A stretch of 64,000 bases of DNA from an uncultured Lachnospiraceae bacterium (GTDB lineage: Bacteria > Bacillota > Clostridia > Lachnospirales > Lachnospiraceae): the NCBI GenBank assembly GCA_910583605.1, contig CAJTXN010000001.1, positions 434,001 through 498,000 on the forward strand, in the 5' to 3' direction. Positions 1 through 8,935 of the stretch are shown one piece after another (position 1 is the first letter of the stretch; every line of letters starts with the position of its first letter). The notes beneath the pieces were generated by a model. It saw nothing but the letters and a program-made list of their open reading frames with translations, made no database searches and was not told the DNA's origin. The translations under genes and the position numbers were made by a program.

Positions 1-208
1 AAAGCCAGAAAGTTCTAAGGGTTCTGCGGCAGGTATTCTCATGCGGACGCTACCGTCAGCAATTCGGCATCCATGCCTCAACTGCTGACTTTGTCTGACA
101 TCGTGTCAGACAATAGCTGAAATTCTTAAGCAGAACACTAAGAACTTTCAGGCTTTTTCCGAAAGTCGCCCGTCTGCGCCCGAAGGCTTCCGCTTCTGCT
201 GTTTTCTG
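1..208 (+). repeat. Long-hairpin structured element, copy A (left arm cut by window edge)
   Basis: The core (about 8-149) folds into nested stems: 8-16 with 141-149, 21-27 with 130-136, 55-61 with 83-89, 66-70 with 73-77, and a perfect 10-bp stem 91-100 with 104-113 closed by a TCG loop. Bases 1-6 continue the outer stem with 151-156, and 157-208 would pair with sequence left of the window. The same core recurs in inverted orientation at 341-495 with compensatory changes in several stems, so the structure appears conserved. It may be a structured RNA or a palindromic mobile element. I do not recognise the family. Confidence 0.7.
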
Positions 209-299
209 CCAATATCATAGAATTATCCATTCTCTCATCACGTTGCTATTCAGCAGACCAATTATCGCGGCTTGACATTGTAAATTCATCCAACGCACA

Positions 300-535
300 G
301 CAGTTATGTCCGGGGAAGGCGGTTTGAATGTGACTACGGAAGGCAGATTGGAAGTTCTTAGTGTTCTGCTTAGATATCAGCTATCAACTGACACGATGTC
401 AGTTGAAGGCGGATTTGAGGCAGGATGCCGAATATCCGCCGGTAGCGTCCGCCTGAGAATACTTACCGCAGAACGCTTAGAACTTCCATCTGCCTGTAGT
501 GGAACAATCGAACCGCCTTCCCCGGACATAACTGC
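300..535 (-). repeat. Long-hairpin structured element, copy B (complete)
   Basis: This is the second copy of the element, inverted relative to copy A. A perfect 25-bp outer stem joins 300-324 to 511-535. Further stems join 333-337 to 496-500, 341-348 to 488-495 and 350-358 to 479-487. The core hairpins are 384-393 with 397-406 (loop CGA on this strand) and 408-414 with 434-440. The loop and linker sequence is nearly identical to copy A, whereas the stem sequences differ but stay paired. A 79-codon open frame lies across the hairpin and is best seen as fortuitous. Element boundaries are inferred from the outer stem. Confidence 0.75.
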
Positions 536-627
536 GTCCGTTTGACCAAATTACAATCCACCTGCAGTAATTCTGTCCGAATAATACCCACTATTATACT
601 CCAATTGGTATTTCTTAGCAAGTTTTC

Positions 628-656
628 TTGAGTTTTTTTTCTTTTGATGCTATTAT
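628..656 (+). promoter_or_regulatory. Sigma-A type promoter of ychF
   Basis: TTGAGT at 628-633 and TATTAT at 651-656 are separated by 17 bases, close to the vegetative consensus. The predicted start of transcription is near 663, leaving a leader of about 55 bases with an AGAAAGGA ribosome site ahead of the ATG at 721. Confidence 0.65.
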
Positions 657-720
657 ATACTTTGTATGTTTATTTATAGGACGTGCAAATTAAAACTTTA
701 AGATAGAAAGGACTACCACC

Positions 721-1818
721 ATGAAATTAGGTATCGTAGGTTTGCCGAATGTAGGCAAAAGTACATTATTCAATTCACTGACGAAAGCCGGTGCAGAATC
801 CGCAAATTATCCATTCTGTACCATAGACCCTAACATCGGTATTGTTACTGTACCGGATGAAAGGCTGAATAAATTAGCAGCTCTTTATGACTCTGATAAA
901 ATCACTCCTGCAGTCATCGAATTTGTTGATATTGCCGGACTTGTAAAGGGTGCATCCAAGGGCGAGGGACTGGGTAATCAGTTTTTATCCAATATTCGTG
1001 AAGTGGATGCCATTGTTCATGTTGTGCGATGTTTTGAAAATTCCAATGTCATTCATGTAGAGGGAAACGTAGACCCTATGCGTGATATTGAAACCATTAA
1101 TCTGGAACTGATTTTCTCTGATATCGAAATTCTGGAACGAAGAATCGCCAAGACATCTAAGGGTGCAAGAAATGATAAAGCCCTTGCAAAAGAACTGGAT
1201 TTGCTGAATCGTTTGAAAGAGTATTTAGAGGAAGGTAATCTCGCAAAGAGTTTTACCGTAAATGATGATGACGAAGCGGTACTTCTGGCATCTTATAATC
1301 TGCTGACCTATAAACCGGTGATCTTTGCCGCAAATGTATCGGATGATGATTTGGCGGATGATGCCGCAGGCAATATCTATGTTCAAAAAGTCAGAGAGTT
1401 TGCTGCCAAAGAAGGTTGCGAAGTATTTGCCATATCCGCCCAGACCGAACAGGAAATTTCCGAACTGGATGATGAGGATAAAGCCATGTTTTTGGAAGAG
1501 TTAGGACTGACGGAATCGGGCCTTGACAAACTGATTAAAGCCAGCTATCACCTCCTTGGACTTATCAGCTACTTAACTGCCGGAAAACAGGAGACACGGG
1601 CATGGACCATTAAAGAAGGAACAAAGGCTCCGGGGGCTGCCGGAAAAATCCACAGTGATTTTGAACGCGGGTTTATCCGTGCCGAAGTTGTAAACTATCA
1701 GGATTTACTGGACTGCGGTACCTATGCCGGTGCAAAAGAAAAAGGGCTGGTCCGGCTGGAAGGAAAAGAATATGTGGTAAAAGACGGAGATGTTATTTTA
1801 TTCCGGTTTAACGTTTAA
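721..1818 (+). CDS. ychF: Redox-responsive ATPase/GTPase YchF (OLA1 family)
   Basis: This 365-residue protein is a universally conserved Obg-related P-loop NTPase that prefers ATP in characterised members and associates with ribosomes. The G1 motif GLPNVGKS lies at about residues 7-14 and the G3-like DIAGLVKGAS at about 71-80. The C-terminal TGS-like domain ends in a typical DGDVILFRFNV tail. Length is normal for the family. The ATG is preceded by AGAAAGGA, and the gene has its own promoter and a strong terminator, so it is monocistronic. It is separated from the minus-strand genes that follow, and nothing looks unusual in it. Confidence 0.97.
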   Translation: MKLGIVGLPNVGKSTLFNSLTKAGAESANYPFCTIDPNIGIVTVPDERLNKLAALYDSDKITPAVIEFVDIAGLVKGASKGEGLGNQFLSNIREVDAIVHVVRCFENSNVIHVEGNVDPMRDIETINLELIFSDIEILERRIAKTSKGARNDKALAKELDLLNRLKEYLEEGNLAKSFTVNDDDEAVLLASYNLLTYKPVIFAANVSDDDLADDAAGNIYVQKVREFAAKEGCEVFAISAQTEQEISELDDEDKAMFLEELGLTESGLDKLIKASYHLLGLISYLTAGKQETRAWTIKEGTKAPGAAGKIHSDFERGFIRAEVVNYQDLLDCGTYAGAKEKGLVRLEGKEYVVKDGDVILFRFNV

Positions 1819-1825
1819 TAATTTT

Positions 1826-1866
1826 AAAAGGTGTATCTTTTGATTATATTCCCGATACACCTTTTT
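1826..1866 (+). terminator. Rho-independent terminator of ychF
   Basis: AAAAGGTGTATC (1826-1837) pairs with GATACACCTTTT (1854-1865) and runs into a T-rich tract. A run of A on the other flank means the same hairpin could also stop minus-strand transcription leaving the kinase pseudogene at 1880. Confidence 0.85.
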
Positions 1867-1879
1867 CTATTATTTAATT

Positions 1880-2798
1880 TTAAACATTTAACGGCAATTT
1901 AATTATAATCCGGAATCTTTCCTGTTGTGCAGATATAAACTGAATGGTTCCTCCGGCTGCACTTGTCCGCTCTCTCATTCCTTTCAGTCCGTTTCCATAA
2001 TGTATATCGGAACATCCGTTTCCATTATCAAAAATAAACATATCCAGTTCCGTATCACCAAATCTTACAATTACATCCATTTTATCTGCATTTCCATATT
2101 TTAAAGTATTGGTAACGGCTTCTCTTAAGTTTTCATACAGAACATCTGATAAATACATATATTTTTCATCATCATTTCCCTGTATTATAACTTCTATGTC
2201 AATCCCTCTTATATTTTCTGTCAGGCTTGTAATCTTTTGTGTTACCAGACAGTACATTTCGCCCCTATTTTGATTACAAATATTTTCCCTAATTTCTTTC
2301 AGACCATCACCGGCAATTCCCGCAGCCTGGTTTAAATATTCAATAATCTCTGATGTATTTAAAGAGGTACCGGCGGTTATTTCTTCTATCTCCTTTCTGG
2401 ATAAGAAGAGTAGTGACCGGATTACTGTCAAATTATGCCCAATCCCATCATGTATTATTTGAATCATCCGATTTCGTTCCTGTTCAATATCCAGTTTATG
2501 TTTATATATCAATACCTCTTTATTTTTCTGCTCCAACTCATAATATTTGCTGATATCCCGAAAAATATATGCAACTGCTGCTTTCTTTTCAATTTTATCA
2601 AAATAGAATTGCTTCTGAATAAATTAAATATGCTATAAATCGTTGGTTCTGACCATTCGATACAAAAATAAGAATTTGAGAAATACACCATAATTCCACG
2701 CATACCAATGCCATAACATAGATATAGGTCTCTGTTTTTCGATTTCGATGTTCCAATAAATAAAAGATACAGCAAAAAAGGATTCCGATTGTCAGCAA
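1880..2798 (-). pseudogene. Sensor histidine kinase (NarL/LiaS-type), frameshifted
   Basis: Two reading frames together encode one kinase. The upstream frame (about 2798-2598) gives a hydrophobic segment rich in membrane helices and ends at a TGA at 2598-2600. The downstream frame is open from 2623 to 1880. It carries a short PAS-like stretch (YIFRDISKYYELEQ), the dimerisation/phosphoacceptor box HDGIGHNL and an ATPase domain with an N box (EAVTNTLKYGN) and a DNGNG motif. A one-base shift within 2598-2623 would join them. No good start codon is found upstream of 2798, where only a TTG is available, so the 5' end may also be lost. The kinase half could still be made from an internal TTG near 2536, but this is doubtful. 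Its partner is probably the regulator at 3621. Confidence 0.75.
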
Positions 2799-2918
2799 AT
2801 AAATTGATGTTAATATATAATCATTATAACTAAATATATCATATAGATTATATTTTTATTTCTTATACTAACTTTCCAGGAATGTTCCGGATGATTACTT
2901 CTTTGCTCTCCATCCTGT

Positions 2919-3170
2919 TTAATTTCTGTCCTGTTTATGTTTTATCTTTCGAATTATAAAAATACTGATTAATACAATTGTTATAAATACCAAAATAACT
3001 AATGATATCAAAAATGTTATCAAAAAAGGAATCCGCCAGAAACCTGTTGATGATAACCCGGCATATATCCGTTTATCATGTATATCAATATAATTTAAAA
3101 TATACATTAAAACCAGTGAGACAATCATAACTATCCCATCAAAAGTTACAAATATTTTCAATTTTCTCAT
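2919..3170 (-). CDS. Small membrane protein, unknown function
   Basis: This protein of about 83 residues is dominated by two hydrophobic stretches, one near residues 6-27 and one near 45-72, and ends in a basic tail (IIRKIKHKQDRN). I chose the ATG at 3170, which has AGGAAAG nine bases upstream. A GTG at 3197 would add nine residues but sits only three bases from a GGAGG. The gene lies between the broken sensor kinase and a second small membrane gene, all on the minus strand and opposite the response regulator. I do not recognise a family. A role in sensing or immunity within the two-component cluster is possible but not shown by the sequence. Confidence 0.5.
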   Translation of the reverse strand: MRKLKIFVTFDGIVMIVSLVLMYILNYIDIHDKRIYAGLSSTGFWRIPFLITFLISLVILVFITIVLISIFIIRKIKHKQDRN

Positions 3171-3215
3171 ATTCTGTTTCTTTCCTGACAAAGCCACATT
3201 CCTCCATTTTCAATT

Positions 3216-3404
3216 TCATCCTATTATTCCCAATAACGGTCCAACTGTAAGTACACACCAAAACAAAAATATTAATATTAGTTTAGGACTCCACTTCACA
3301 TATACCAGCCAACAGGCTATAGTATAACTACATTCTAAATGTAAAAATACTAATATAATTATTTTTATAATCAGATTAATAATTTGCTTTTTCCTATCAT
3401 TCAT
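3216..3404 (-). CDS. Small membrane protein, unknown function
   Basis: This 62-residue protein has a short basic N-terminus (MNDRKKQ) followed by two hydrophobic helices. The ATG at 3404 is preceded by a good AAGGAG ribosome site. It is the first gene of a short minus-strand run with the membrane gene at 2919-3170 and the kinase remnant, and it is divergent from the response regulator at 3621 across about 215 AT-rich bases. No family is recognised. The ribosome site and hydrophobic composition support a real gene rather than a chance frame. Confidence 0.5.
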   Translation of the reverse strand: MNDRKKQIINLIIKIIILVFLHLECSYTIACWLVYVKWSPKLILIFLFWCVLTVGPLLGIIG

Positions 3405-3555
3405 GATTGCTCTCCTTCCTAATACCTCACATATATCAAATACAATCTATGTAAATAGAATACACATGTTAAATCAAAAAAATAGATACCATTTGTAACT
3501 AAGCAGAATGACATCTGTAATTTTATTTCACTTATCATCAAAAAACAACAGTATC

Positions 3556-3584
3556 TTTACTTCATTTTATTTATTTGCTATAAT
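3556..3584 (+). promoter_or_regulatory. Promoter of the response regulator gene, extended -10
   Basis: TTTACT at 3556-3561 lies 17 bases before TATAAT at 3579-3584, and TGC directly precedes the -10 (extended -10 form). The leader to the ATG at 3621 is short and holds AAAGAAAGGGA as ribosome site. Confidence 0.6.
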
Positions 3585-3620
3585 ATAAGACATTCCACTT
3601 AATTAAAGAAAGGGAACTAA

Positions 3621-4265
3621 ATGAAAAAAATCAATGTCCTTATCACGGATGATATGCAAATATTACGAACCGGCCTAAAAACCATATTAGAAAAAAATGA
3701 CACTCTCCAGGTTGTTGGAATGACAGCAAACGGTAAAGAAGCATACGAGTTCTGCCAAAATACCATGGTAGATGTCATTTTAATGGATATGCATATGCCG
3801 GACTATGATGGGGCATATGGAATAAAAGCAATAAAAAGCAAATTCCCGAATATAAAAATTCTTGTACTCTCTACATTTGATGATGATAATACAGTAAACG
3901 CCGCTGTTAACAGCGGCGCCGATGGTTATATATTAAAAGAAATGAATGAAGAGCAGATTATCCAGTCCATTATCAGTACATATAACGGATTAAGTATATT
4001 CAGCAATCATATATACAAAAATATTTCATCCCGGATTCATTTTTCCGATATTCCTTCCGGTTCAGAAGAATCCCTACATTTTTCTCCACGGGAAAAAGAA
4101 CTGATTCATTATATTACCCAGGGGCTGGATAATAAAGAAATCTCTAAAAAAATGTTTTTAGCAGAAGGCACGGTAAGAAATAATATTTCCAAAGTGTTGC
4201 TCAAGCTGAATCTGAAAGACCGGACACAACTGGCTGTATTTGCAGTGAAAAACGGGCTTGACTGA
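3621..4265 (+). CDS. NarL/LuxR-type response regulator
   Basis: This 214-residue two-domain regulator has an N-terminal receiver with the acidic pair D10/D11, phosphoacceptor D56 (in ILMDMHMPDYDG) and a conserved lysine near residue 105 (GYILKEMN). The C-terminal LuxR-type helix-turn-helix begins around FSPREKELIHYI and contains LAEGTVRNNISKVLLKL. Regulators of this class are activated by HisKA_3 kinases like the one encoded by the frameshifted gene at 1880-2798, so it may now lack its cognate partner or be driven by another kinase. It is intact and has its own promoter. Targets are unknown; the divergent small membrane genes are candidates. Confidence 0.9.
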   Translation: MKKINVLITDDMQILRTGLKTILEKNDTLQVVGMTANGKEAYEFCQNTMVDVILMDMHMPDYDGAYGIKAIKSKFPNIKILVLSTFDDDNTVNAAVNSGADGYILKEMNEEQIIQSIISTYNGLSIFSNHIYKNISSRIHFSDIPSGSEESLHFSPREKELIHYITQGLDNKEISKKMFLAEGTVRNNISKVLLKLNLKDRTQLAVFAVKNGLD

Positions 4266-4304
4266 ATAAACGATTCCAATCTCCGGATAAATAATCCCTG
4301 GATT

Positions 4305-4964
4305 TTAATCCCTGGACTCAATCAATACAATTTTCCCGCTTTTTAATTTAACAACCGCCGGTTCCTCCACAATCTCATTGCTTACTCCCAGACTAATGGC
4401 CTGTTCCATGTTCATCTCATAATTCCCAAGTGGATATTTCATCCCTGTCAGGGTCAGTCCCGTAACACAGTCACTCATCGGAAGGATTGAAACATATTTA
4501 TATTCACTCTTTTTCATTTCTATTTCTTTCCGCTTCACCCCTAACAGCCGGATTCGATTATGGGAATTAATAATAACCGCATCTATCCCCTGTTCCAACG
4601 GCATTTGTAAAAGCTGTATGTTCGCCAGGGAATGATCCATCCTGGTTCCGATTCCCCCAAAAATCGTAATACTCAGTGTTTCCAGTTCCATGGCCAGACG
4701 GATGGCGCTCTGGGTATCCGAAAAATCCTTTTCCGGGTGATACTGCCGAAAGACAATATTCGGATTTGTCCGGTAACTGTCCAGAATATCCCTGGAAACC
4801 GTGTCAAAATCTCCTACGATATAACCCGGAACCAGATTCATTTTCATGGCGGATTCCAGTCCGCCATCTACTGCAATAATATGTTCAAACCTACGATTCT
4901 TCAGATAATCACAGGCAAATGCGATATCAATACTGCCGCCTGCGATAATTAATGTCTCATTCAT
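4305..4964 (-). CDS. thiN: Thiamine pyrophosphokinase
   Basis: This 219-residue enzyme would convert thiamine and ATP to thiamine diphosphate and AMP. The N-terminal catalytic domain shows the family signatures AVDGGLESA and VGDFDTVS and an ETLSITIFGGIGTRMDHSL segment. The C-terminal beta domain includes GLTLTGMKYPLGN and a GVSNEI motif. Its start overlaps the rpe stop by four bases (ATGA), so the two are translationally coupled. It is the last gene of the long priA-to-thiN series, as in many Firmicutes. It converges on the response regulator gene, and I see no clear hairpin terminator in the 40 bases between them. Confidence 0.95.
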   Translation of the reverse strand: MNETLIIAGGSIDIAFACDYLKNRRFEHIIAVDGGLESAMKMNLVPGYIVGDFDTVSRDILDSYRTNPNIVFRQYHPEKDFSDTQSAIRLAMELETLSITIFGGIGTRMDHSLANIQLLQMPLEQGIDAVIINSHNRIRLLGVKRKEIEMKKSEYKYVSILPMSDCVTGLTLTGMKYPLGNYEMNMEQAISLGVSNEIVEEPAVVKLKSGKIVLIESRD

Positions 4965-5626
4965 CCCATCATCCTCTTAAACGCTTTCACATTTTCCGAA
5001 ATATTACCAGAAAAGACTGCCGAGCCTGCAACGATCACGTTAGCCCCTGCCTCCAGAACCGTTTTTAAATTATCGGTTTTAATTCCGCCGTCCACTTCAA
5101 TGTCCACCGGAAGATTCTTCTCATCCACCATTCTACGTAACGTCCTTATCTTTTCCGTAATCTTCGGAATATAAGCTTGTCCGCCAAATCCCGGATTTAC
5201 ACTCATTAATAAAACCATATCAATATCTGATAAAATATAATCCAAAACATGCAGGGACGTGGAAGGATTCAGCACCACACCTGCTTTACAGCCTGTCTCC
5301 AAAACGGCATGTACCGTACGGTCCAGATGCCTGCATGCTTCTGCATGAACAGTAATAATATCTGCCCCCGCCGCCGCAAAATCTTCAATATAGCGTCCCG
5401 GCTCTTCAATCATTAAATGAACATCAAATATCTGCCGGGTGGTCTTCCGAATCGATTGGATGACCGGCATACCAAAGGAAATGCTGGGCACAAAACTCCC
5501 ATCCATGACATCAATATGAATATAATCCGTTCCTGCCTGAACCGCAGTATTTATCTCCTCTCCCAGTTTTGAAAAGTCAGCTGCCAGAATCGACGCTGCC
5601 AGTTTATTTTTTCTAGTATATTCCAT
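4961..5626 (-). CDS. rpe: Ribulose-phosphate 3-epimerase
   Basis: This 221-residue TIM-barrel enzyme interconverts ribulose 5-phosphate and xylulose 5-phosphate in the pentose phosphate pathway. Visible signatures are ASILAADFSKLGEE at the N-terminus, the metal-binding HIDVMDGSFVP and DVHLMIEEP, VNPGFGGQ in the phosphate-binding loop, and EVDGGI with the catalytic aspartate. Length matches the family. It sits 12 bases after rsgA and overlaps thiN by four bases, a conserved arrangement in Clostridia. Nothing unusual is seen. Confidence 0.97.
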   Translation of the reverse strand: MEYTRKNKLAASILAADFSKLGEEINTAVQAGTDYIHIDVMDGSFVPSISFGMPVIQSIRKTTRQIFDVHLMIEEPGRYIEDFAAAGADIITVHAEACRHLDRTVHAVLETGCKAGVVLNPSTSLHVLDYILSDIDMVLLMSVNPGFGGQAYIPKITEKIRTLRRMVDEKNLPVDIEVDGGIKTDNLKTVLEAGANVIVAGSAVFSGNISENVKAFKRMMG

Positions 5627-5638
5627 ATCCTGCTCCTG

Positions 5639-6529
5639 CTAATATTTCTTACGATTTTTTATTTCATCAAACAACAGACAATAATTATCATATCGCTGGC
5701 GGCTGATCTTTTCTTCCGCTAACGCCTGTTTTACGCTGCAGTCCGGCTCATTCACATGGACACAGCCCTTAAAACGGCAAGTCTCATTATATTCCGTAAA
5801 TTCCCTGAAATACCACTTTAACTCCTCACACTCAAAATCATTGGTATAAAGCGAACTAAATCCGGGGGTATCCATCAGATAAGAATTATTCTCCACATGA
5901 AACAACTCCGTATGTCGTGTAGTATGTTTTCCTCTTTTAATTTTTTCACTGATCTCACCGGTCCGGGAATTTGCTTCCGGCATCAGTGCATTCAGGAGAG
6001 AAGATTTTCCCACACCGGAAGGACCTGCAAATGCCGTGGTTTTTCCGTTGAGCAGACGAAAAACATCCTGGATTCCCATATTCATCATAGTGCTGGTAAA
6101 TATCACATGATATCCTGCATTGACATAAATATCTTTATATTTCAGAACCTCGTCTTCTTTGACCAGGTCCACTTTATTAAAACATATTATAGTTTGAATA
6201 TCCGACCGTTCCATCATTACCAGAAAACGGTCCAGTAAATTAAGATTCGGCATAGGGTCCGCAATGGCAAAAACCACGATTGCCTGATCAATATTAGCCA
6301 CTGCCGGACGGATTAATTCATTTTTCCGCATAAAAATATTAGAGATATTGCCAAGTTTTTTTTCCTCATCCAATATCTCAATTTCTACATCATCGCCTAC
6401 CAGCGGCTTAATCTTTTTATTTCTGAAAACGCCTTTTGCTTTACATTCATAGATTCCACTATGTACAACATGTACATAGTAGAATCCTGCTATTCCTTTA
6501 ATAATTTTTCCTTGCATTTCCTCACCCAT
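5639..6529 (-). CDS. rsgA: Ribosome small-subunit biogenesis GTPase RsgA
   Basis: This 296-residue circularly permuted GTPase acts in late 30S maturation and dissociates from the subunit on GTP hydrolysis. An N-terminal OB fold covers about residues 5-75. The permuted GTPase motifs follow in the order NKVD (G4), GPSGVGKSSLLN (G1) and DTPGF (G3). The C-terminal zinc-binding region contains CRFKGCVHVNEPDC. The most upstream ATG (6529) is used here; a second ATG four codons in lies just after GTGAGG, so the start is not settled. It follows the PASTA kinase by six bases, and RsgA is a known phosphorylation target of such kinases in related bacteria. Confidence 0.96.
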   Translation of the reverse strand: MGEEMQGKIIKGIAGFYYVHVVHSGIYECKAKGVFRNKKIKPLVGDDVEIEILDEEKKLGNISNIFMRKNELIRPAVANIDQAIVVFAIADPMPNLNLLDRFLVMMERSDIQTIICFNKVDLVKEDEVLKYKDIYVNAGYHVIFTSTMMNMGIQDVFRLLNGKTTAFAGPSGVGKSSLLNALMPEANSRTGEISEKIKRGKHTTRHTELFHVENNSYLMDTPGFSSLYTNDFECEELKWYFREFTEYNETCRFKGCVHVNEPDCSVKQALAEEKISRQRYDNYCLLFDEIKNRKKY

Positions 6530-6535
6530 ACAACA

Positions 6536-8935
6536 CTATTCTTCAACAAGATACATCTTATTATTGAATAATACATGAGAACCGTTTCTATCCTCCACGG
6601 TAATCGTCAGCCATACGGATTCTGCTCCTTTATCCACCAGTTCACTGACATTTTCTCCTGTCCAGCCGTTCAATTTATTGGTGCTGAGAGCTACCTCCTG
6701 TGTAATGGTTCTACCATCACTGCAGTGGGTCACCATACTTGCGGATAACATTCCTTCCGTGATTTCCTGTGTATTTCCGTCTTCATCCACATATTGCCGG
6801 TTTAAATCACTGTAATTTACGGAAATCCTTGCATACTTCTGCTTTTCAGCCGTTGTCGGCTCCGGTGTAGTAGGCTCCGGTGTCGGTTCTGGCGTCGGTT
6901 CCGGTGTGGTAGATTCCGGTTCTTTTCCAAGACTGACAATATAATCTATGGAACTTCCTTTTTCCACGGTAGTTCCCTCGGTAACGGTTGCCCGTATGAT
7001 GGAATTCTTTGGTATGGTATCGTGATACTGTTCATCCTGTTTTCTGCCCAGTTTTAATCCTGCCTTTTCCAGTTCTTCTTTTGCCTTATCAACAGACATA
7101 CCGGCAATGGACGGCACCTTAGGATTCGGCTCAACGCCTTTGCTGATCCATATATTAACCGTTGCTCCTTCCGGAAGCTTACTGTCAGCCGGAACATCCT
7201 GCCTTGTTACCAGACCGGCTGCTATGGTATCGTGATACTCCTCATTTACCTGGCCTAAATTTAACTTCTGCATTTCAAGCTTGGCTTTGGCACCGTCTTT
7301 TGTTTCTCCTGACAGATTCGGAACGGTGGTATCCGTGGAATCCGCACCGGAACTTACATAAACAGTAATGGTATCACCGTATTTTACCTGCTGCGGCGCT
7401 TTCGGACTGGTTTCAATAACCGTATCCAAAGGCGCTGTGGCATCCGGCTTATATTCAAATTCCGGATTTAATCCGTATTCATCTTTTAAAATCTTTCTTG
7501 CATCTTCCTTATTCTTGCCCACTACATCCGGCACATCAAATTCCTTTGCCCCGTCGCTGACCGTAAGAATAATGGTGGTATGCTTCTCTACCACGGTTCC
7601 TTCTTCTATGGAAGAACTGATAACAAAACCTTTTTCAATGGTATTGTGATAGTCGGTTTCAATCCGGTAACCCAGATCCTCCTTCTTCAGAAGAGCAATC
7701 GCGTCATCCTCCGCAATGCCTACTACCTTTGGTACTCTGGAATGTTTGGCATCCAGCGTGGTTTCATCCTCACCTGCCGTGGTCTTCTTTTCCGCAGGAT
7801 TTGACGAACTGCATCCGTCCCCCACAATATTGGTTAAAATAAAGAACATGGCTATTACAATGATCACCGCCGTTACAATTCCACCGATGGCAATGATCTT
7901 ATCCAGTTTTGGATTCTCCTCATCCGTTTCCAGGTCATCCTCAATTTCTTCCTCATCTTCCTGTTCTAGCACATGATTGTCCTTTCCAATAACCGGAATA
8001 TCCAGTTCCGGTTTTTCAAACCCGGATTCATGGCGGATCTGGGATATCTCATCATCTGAAATCATTACAGTGGCAGCTCCCTCATCAACTGAAACAATCT
8101 GGACAAAATCTTCATCCGGCGTAATCAATGACTTCTTCAGATCGGCAATCAGGGAAGACACCTTCAGATATCTCCGGTCCGGTTTCTTCTGTGTACACTT
8201 TAAAATAATTTTTTCCACGCTGACCGGCAGTTCCGGAACCAGCCGCTTCGGACTCGGAATATCATTCTGTACATGCTGCAGGGCAATCGCAACCGTAGAG
8301 TCGCCTTCAAACGGAACCTTTCCCGTCAGCATTTCATACAGGGTAACACCCAGAGAATAAATATCACTTTTTTCATCTATAAAACCACCCTTTGCCTGCT
8401 CCGGTGAAATATAATGTACGGAACCCATGGCATTGGAACTGATGGTATTTGTGGAGGCCGCCCTGGCAATACCGAAATCCGTTACTTTTACTTTCCCTTC
8501 TTTGGAAATAATAATGTTCTGCGGCTTAATATCCCTGTGGATAATATGATTATTATGGGCTGCTTCTATTCCCTGTGCCACCTGAATACAGATACTTACC
8601 GCTTCCTTTACCGGAAGCTGTCCTTTTTTGTTGATATATTTCTTTAATGTGATTCCTTCAATCAGTTCCATTACTATGTAATACAACCCGCTGTCTTCAC
8701 CTACATCATATACATTTACAATATTGGGATGTGACAGTCCTGCAGCAGACTGTGCTTCAATTTTAAACTTGGAAACAAAATTTTTGTCCTCACTGAACTC
8801 CTGTTTTAATACCTTTATGGCAACATAGCGATTCAGTTTATGGCATAATGCCTTATATACATCAGACATTCCGCCTGAACCCACTTTGTCAATGATCTCA
8901 TAACGATCACTGATGAACATACCTTTTCTTAACAT
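6536..8935 (-). CDS. prkC: PASTA-domain Ser/Thr protein kinase (PrkC/StkP type)
   Basis: This 799-residue membrane kinase senses peptidoglycan or lipid II through extracellular PASTA repeats. The cytoplasmic kinase domain (about 1-275) has the glycine loop VGSGGMSDVY, K41 in VAIKVL, catalytic D135 in HRDIKPQN and D152 in DFG. A single transmembrane helix lies near residues 347-370. Four PASTA repeats follow (starting near VPKVVG, VPDVVG, VPNLSG and VPSIAG). A PEPTPEPT spacer then leads to a C-terminal domain of about 90 residues (ARISVNYSDLN to the end) not found in every homologue. It overlaps the phosphatase prpC by seven bases, the usual antagonistic kinase/phosphatase pair, and is followed by rsgA. 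Confidence 0.95.
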   Translation of the reverse strand: MLRKGMFISDRYEIIDKVGSGGMSDVYKALCHKLNRYVAIKVLKQEFSEDKNFVSKFKIEAQSAAGLSHPNIVNVYDVGEDSGLYYIVMELIEGITLKKYINKKGQLPVKEAVSICIQVAQGIEAAHNNHIIHRDIKPQNIIISKEGKVKVTDFGIARAASTNTISSNAMGSVHYISPEQAKGGFIDEKSDIYSLGVTLYEMLTGKVPFEGDSTVAIALQHVQNDIPSPKRLVPELPVSVEKIILKCTQKKPDRRYLKVSSLIADLKKSLITPDEDFVQIVSVDEGAATVMISDDEISQIRHESGFEKPELDIPVIGKDNHVLEQEDEEEIEDDLETDEENPKLDKIIAIGGIVTAVIIVIAMFFILTNIVGDGCSSSNPAEKKTTAGEDETTLDAKHSRVPKVVGIAEDDAIALLKKEDLGYRIETDYHNTIEKGFVISSSIEEGTVVEKHTTIILTVSDGAKEFDVPDVVGKNKEDARKILKDEYGLNPEFEYKPDATAPLDTVIETSPKAPQQVKYGDTITVYVSSGADSTDTTVPNLSGETKDGAKAKLEMQKLNLGQVNEEYHDTIAAGLVTRQDVPADSKLPEGATVNIWISKGVEPNPKVPSIAGMSVDKAKEELEKAGLKLGRKQDEQYHDTIPKNSIIRATVTEGTTVEKGSSIDYIVSLGKEPESTTPEPTPEPTPEPTTPEPTTAEKQKYARISVNYSDLNRQYVDEDGNTQEITEGMLSASMVTHCSDGRTITQEVALSTNKLNGWTGENVSELVDKGAESVWLTITVEDRNGSHVLFNNKMYLVEE

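Noticed and set aside
306..545. 79-codon open frame on the plus strand
   Set aside because: It lies entirely across the copy B hairpin, has no good ribosome site and its sequence follows from the inverted repeat; I treat it as a by-product of the element.
7162..8647. Several open frames on the plus strand opposite the PASTA kinase
   Set aside because: They are antisense to a well-supported kinase gene with all motifs, and have no family likeness or ribosome sites.
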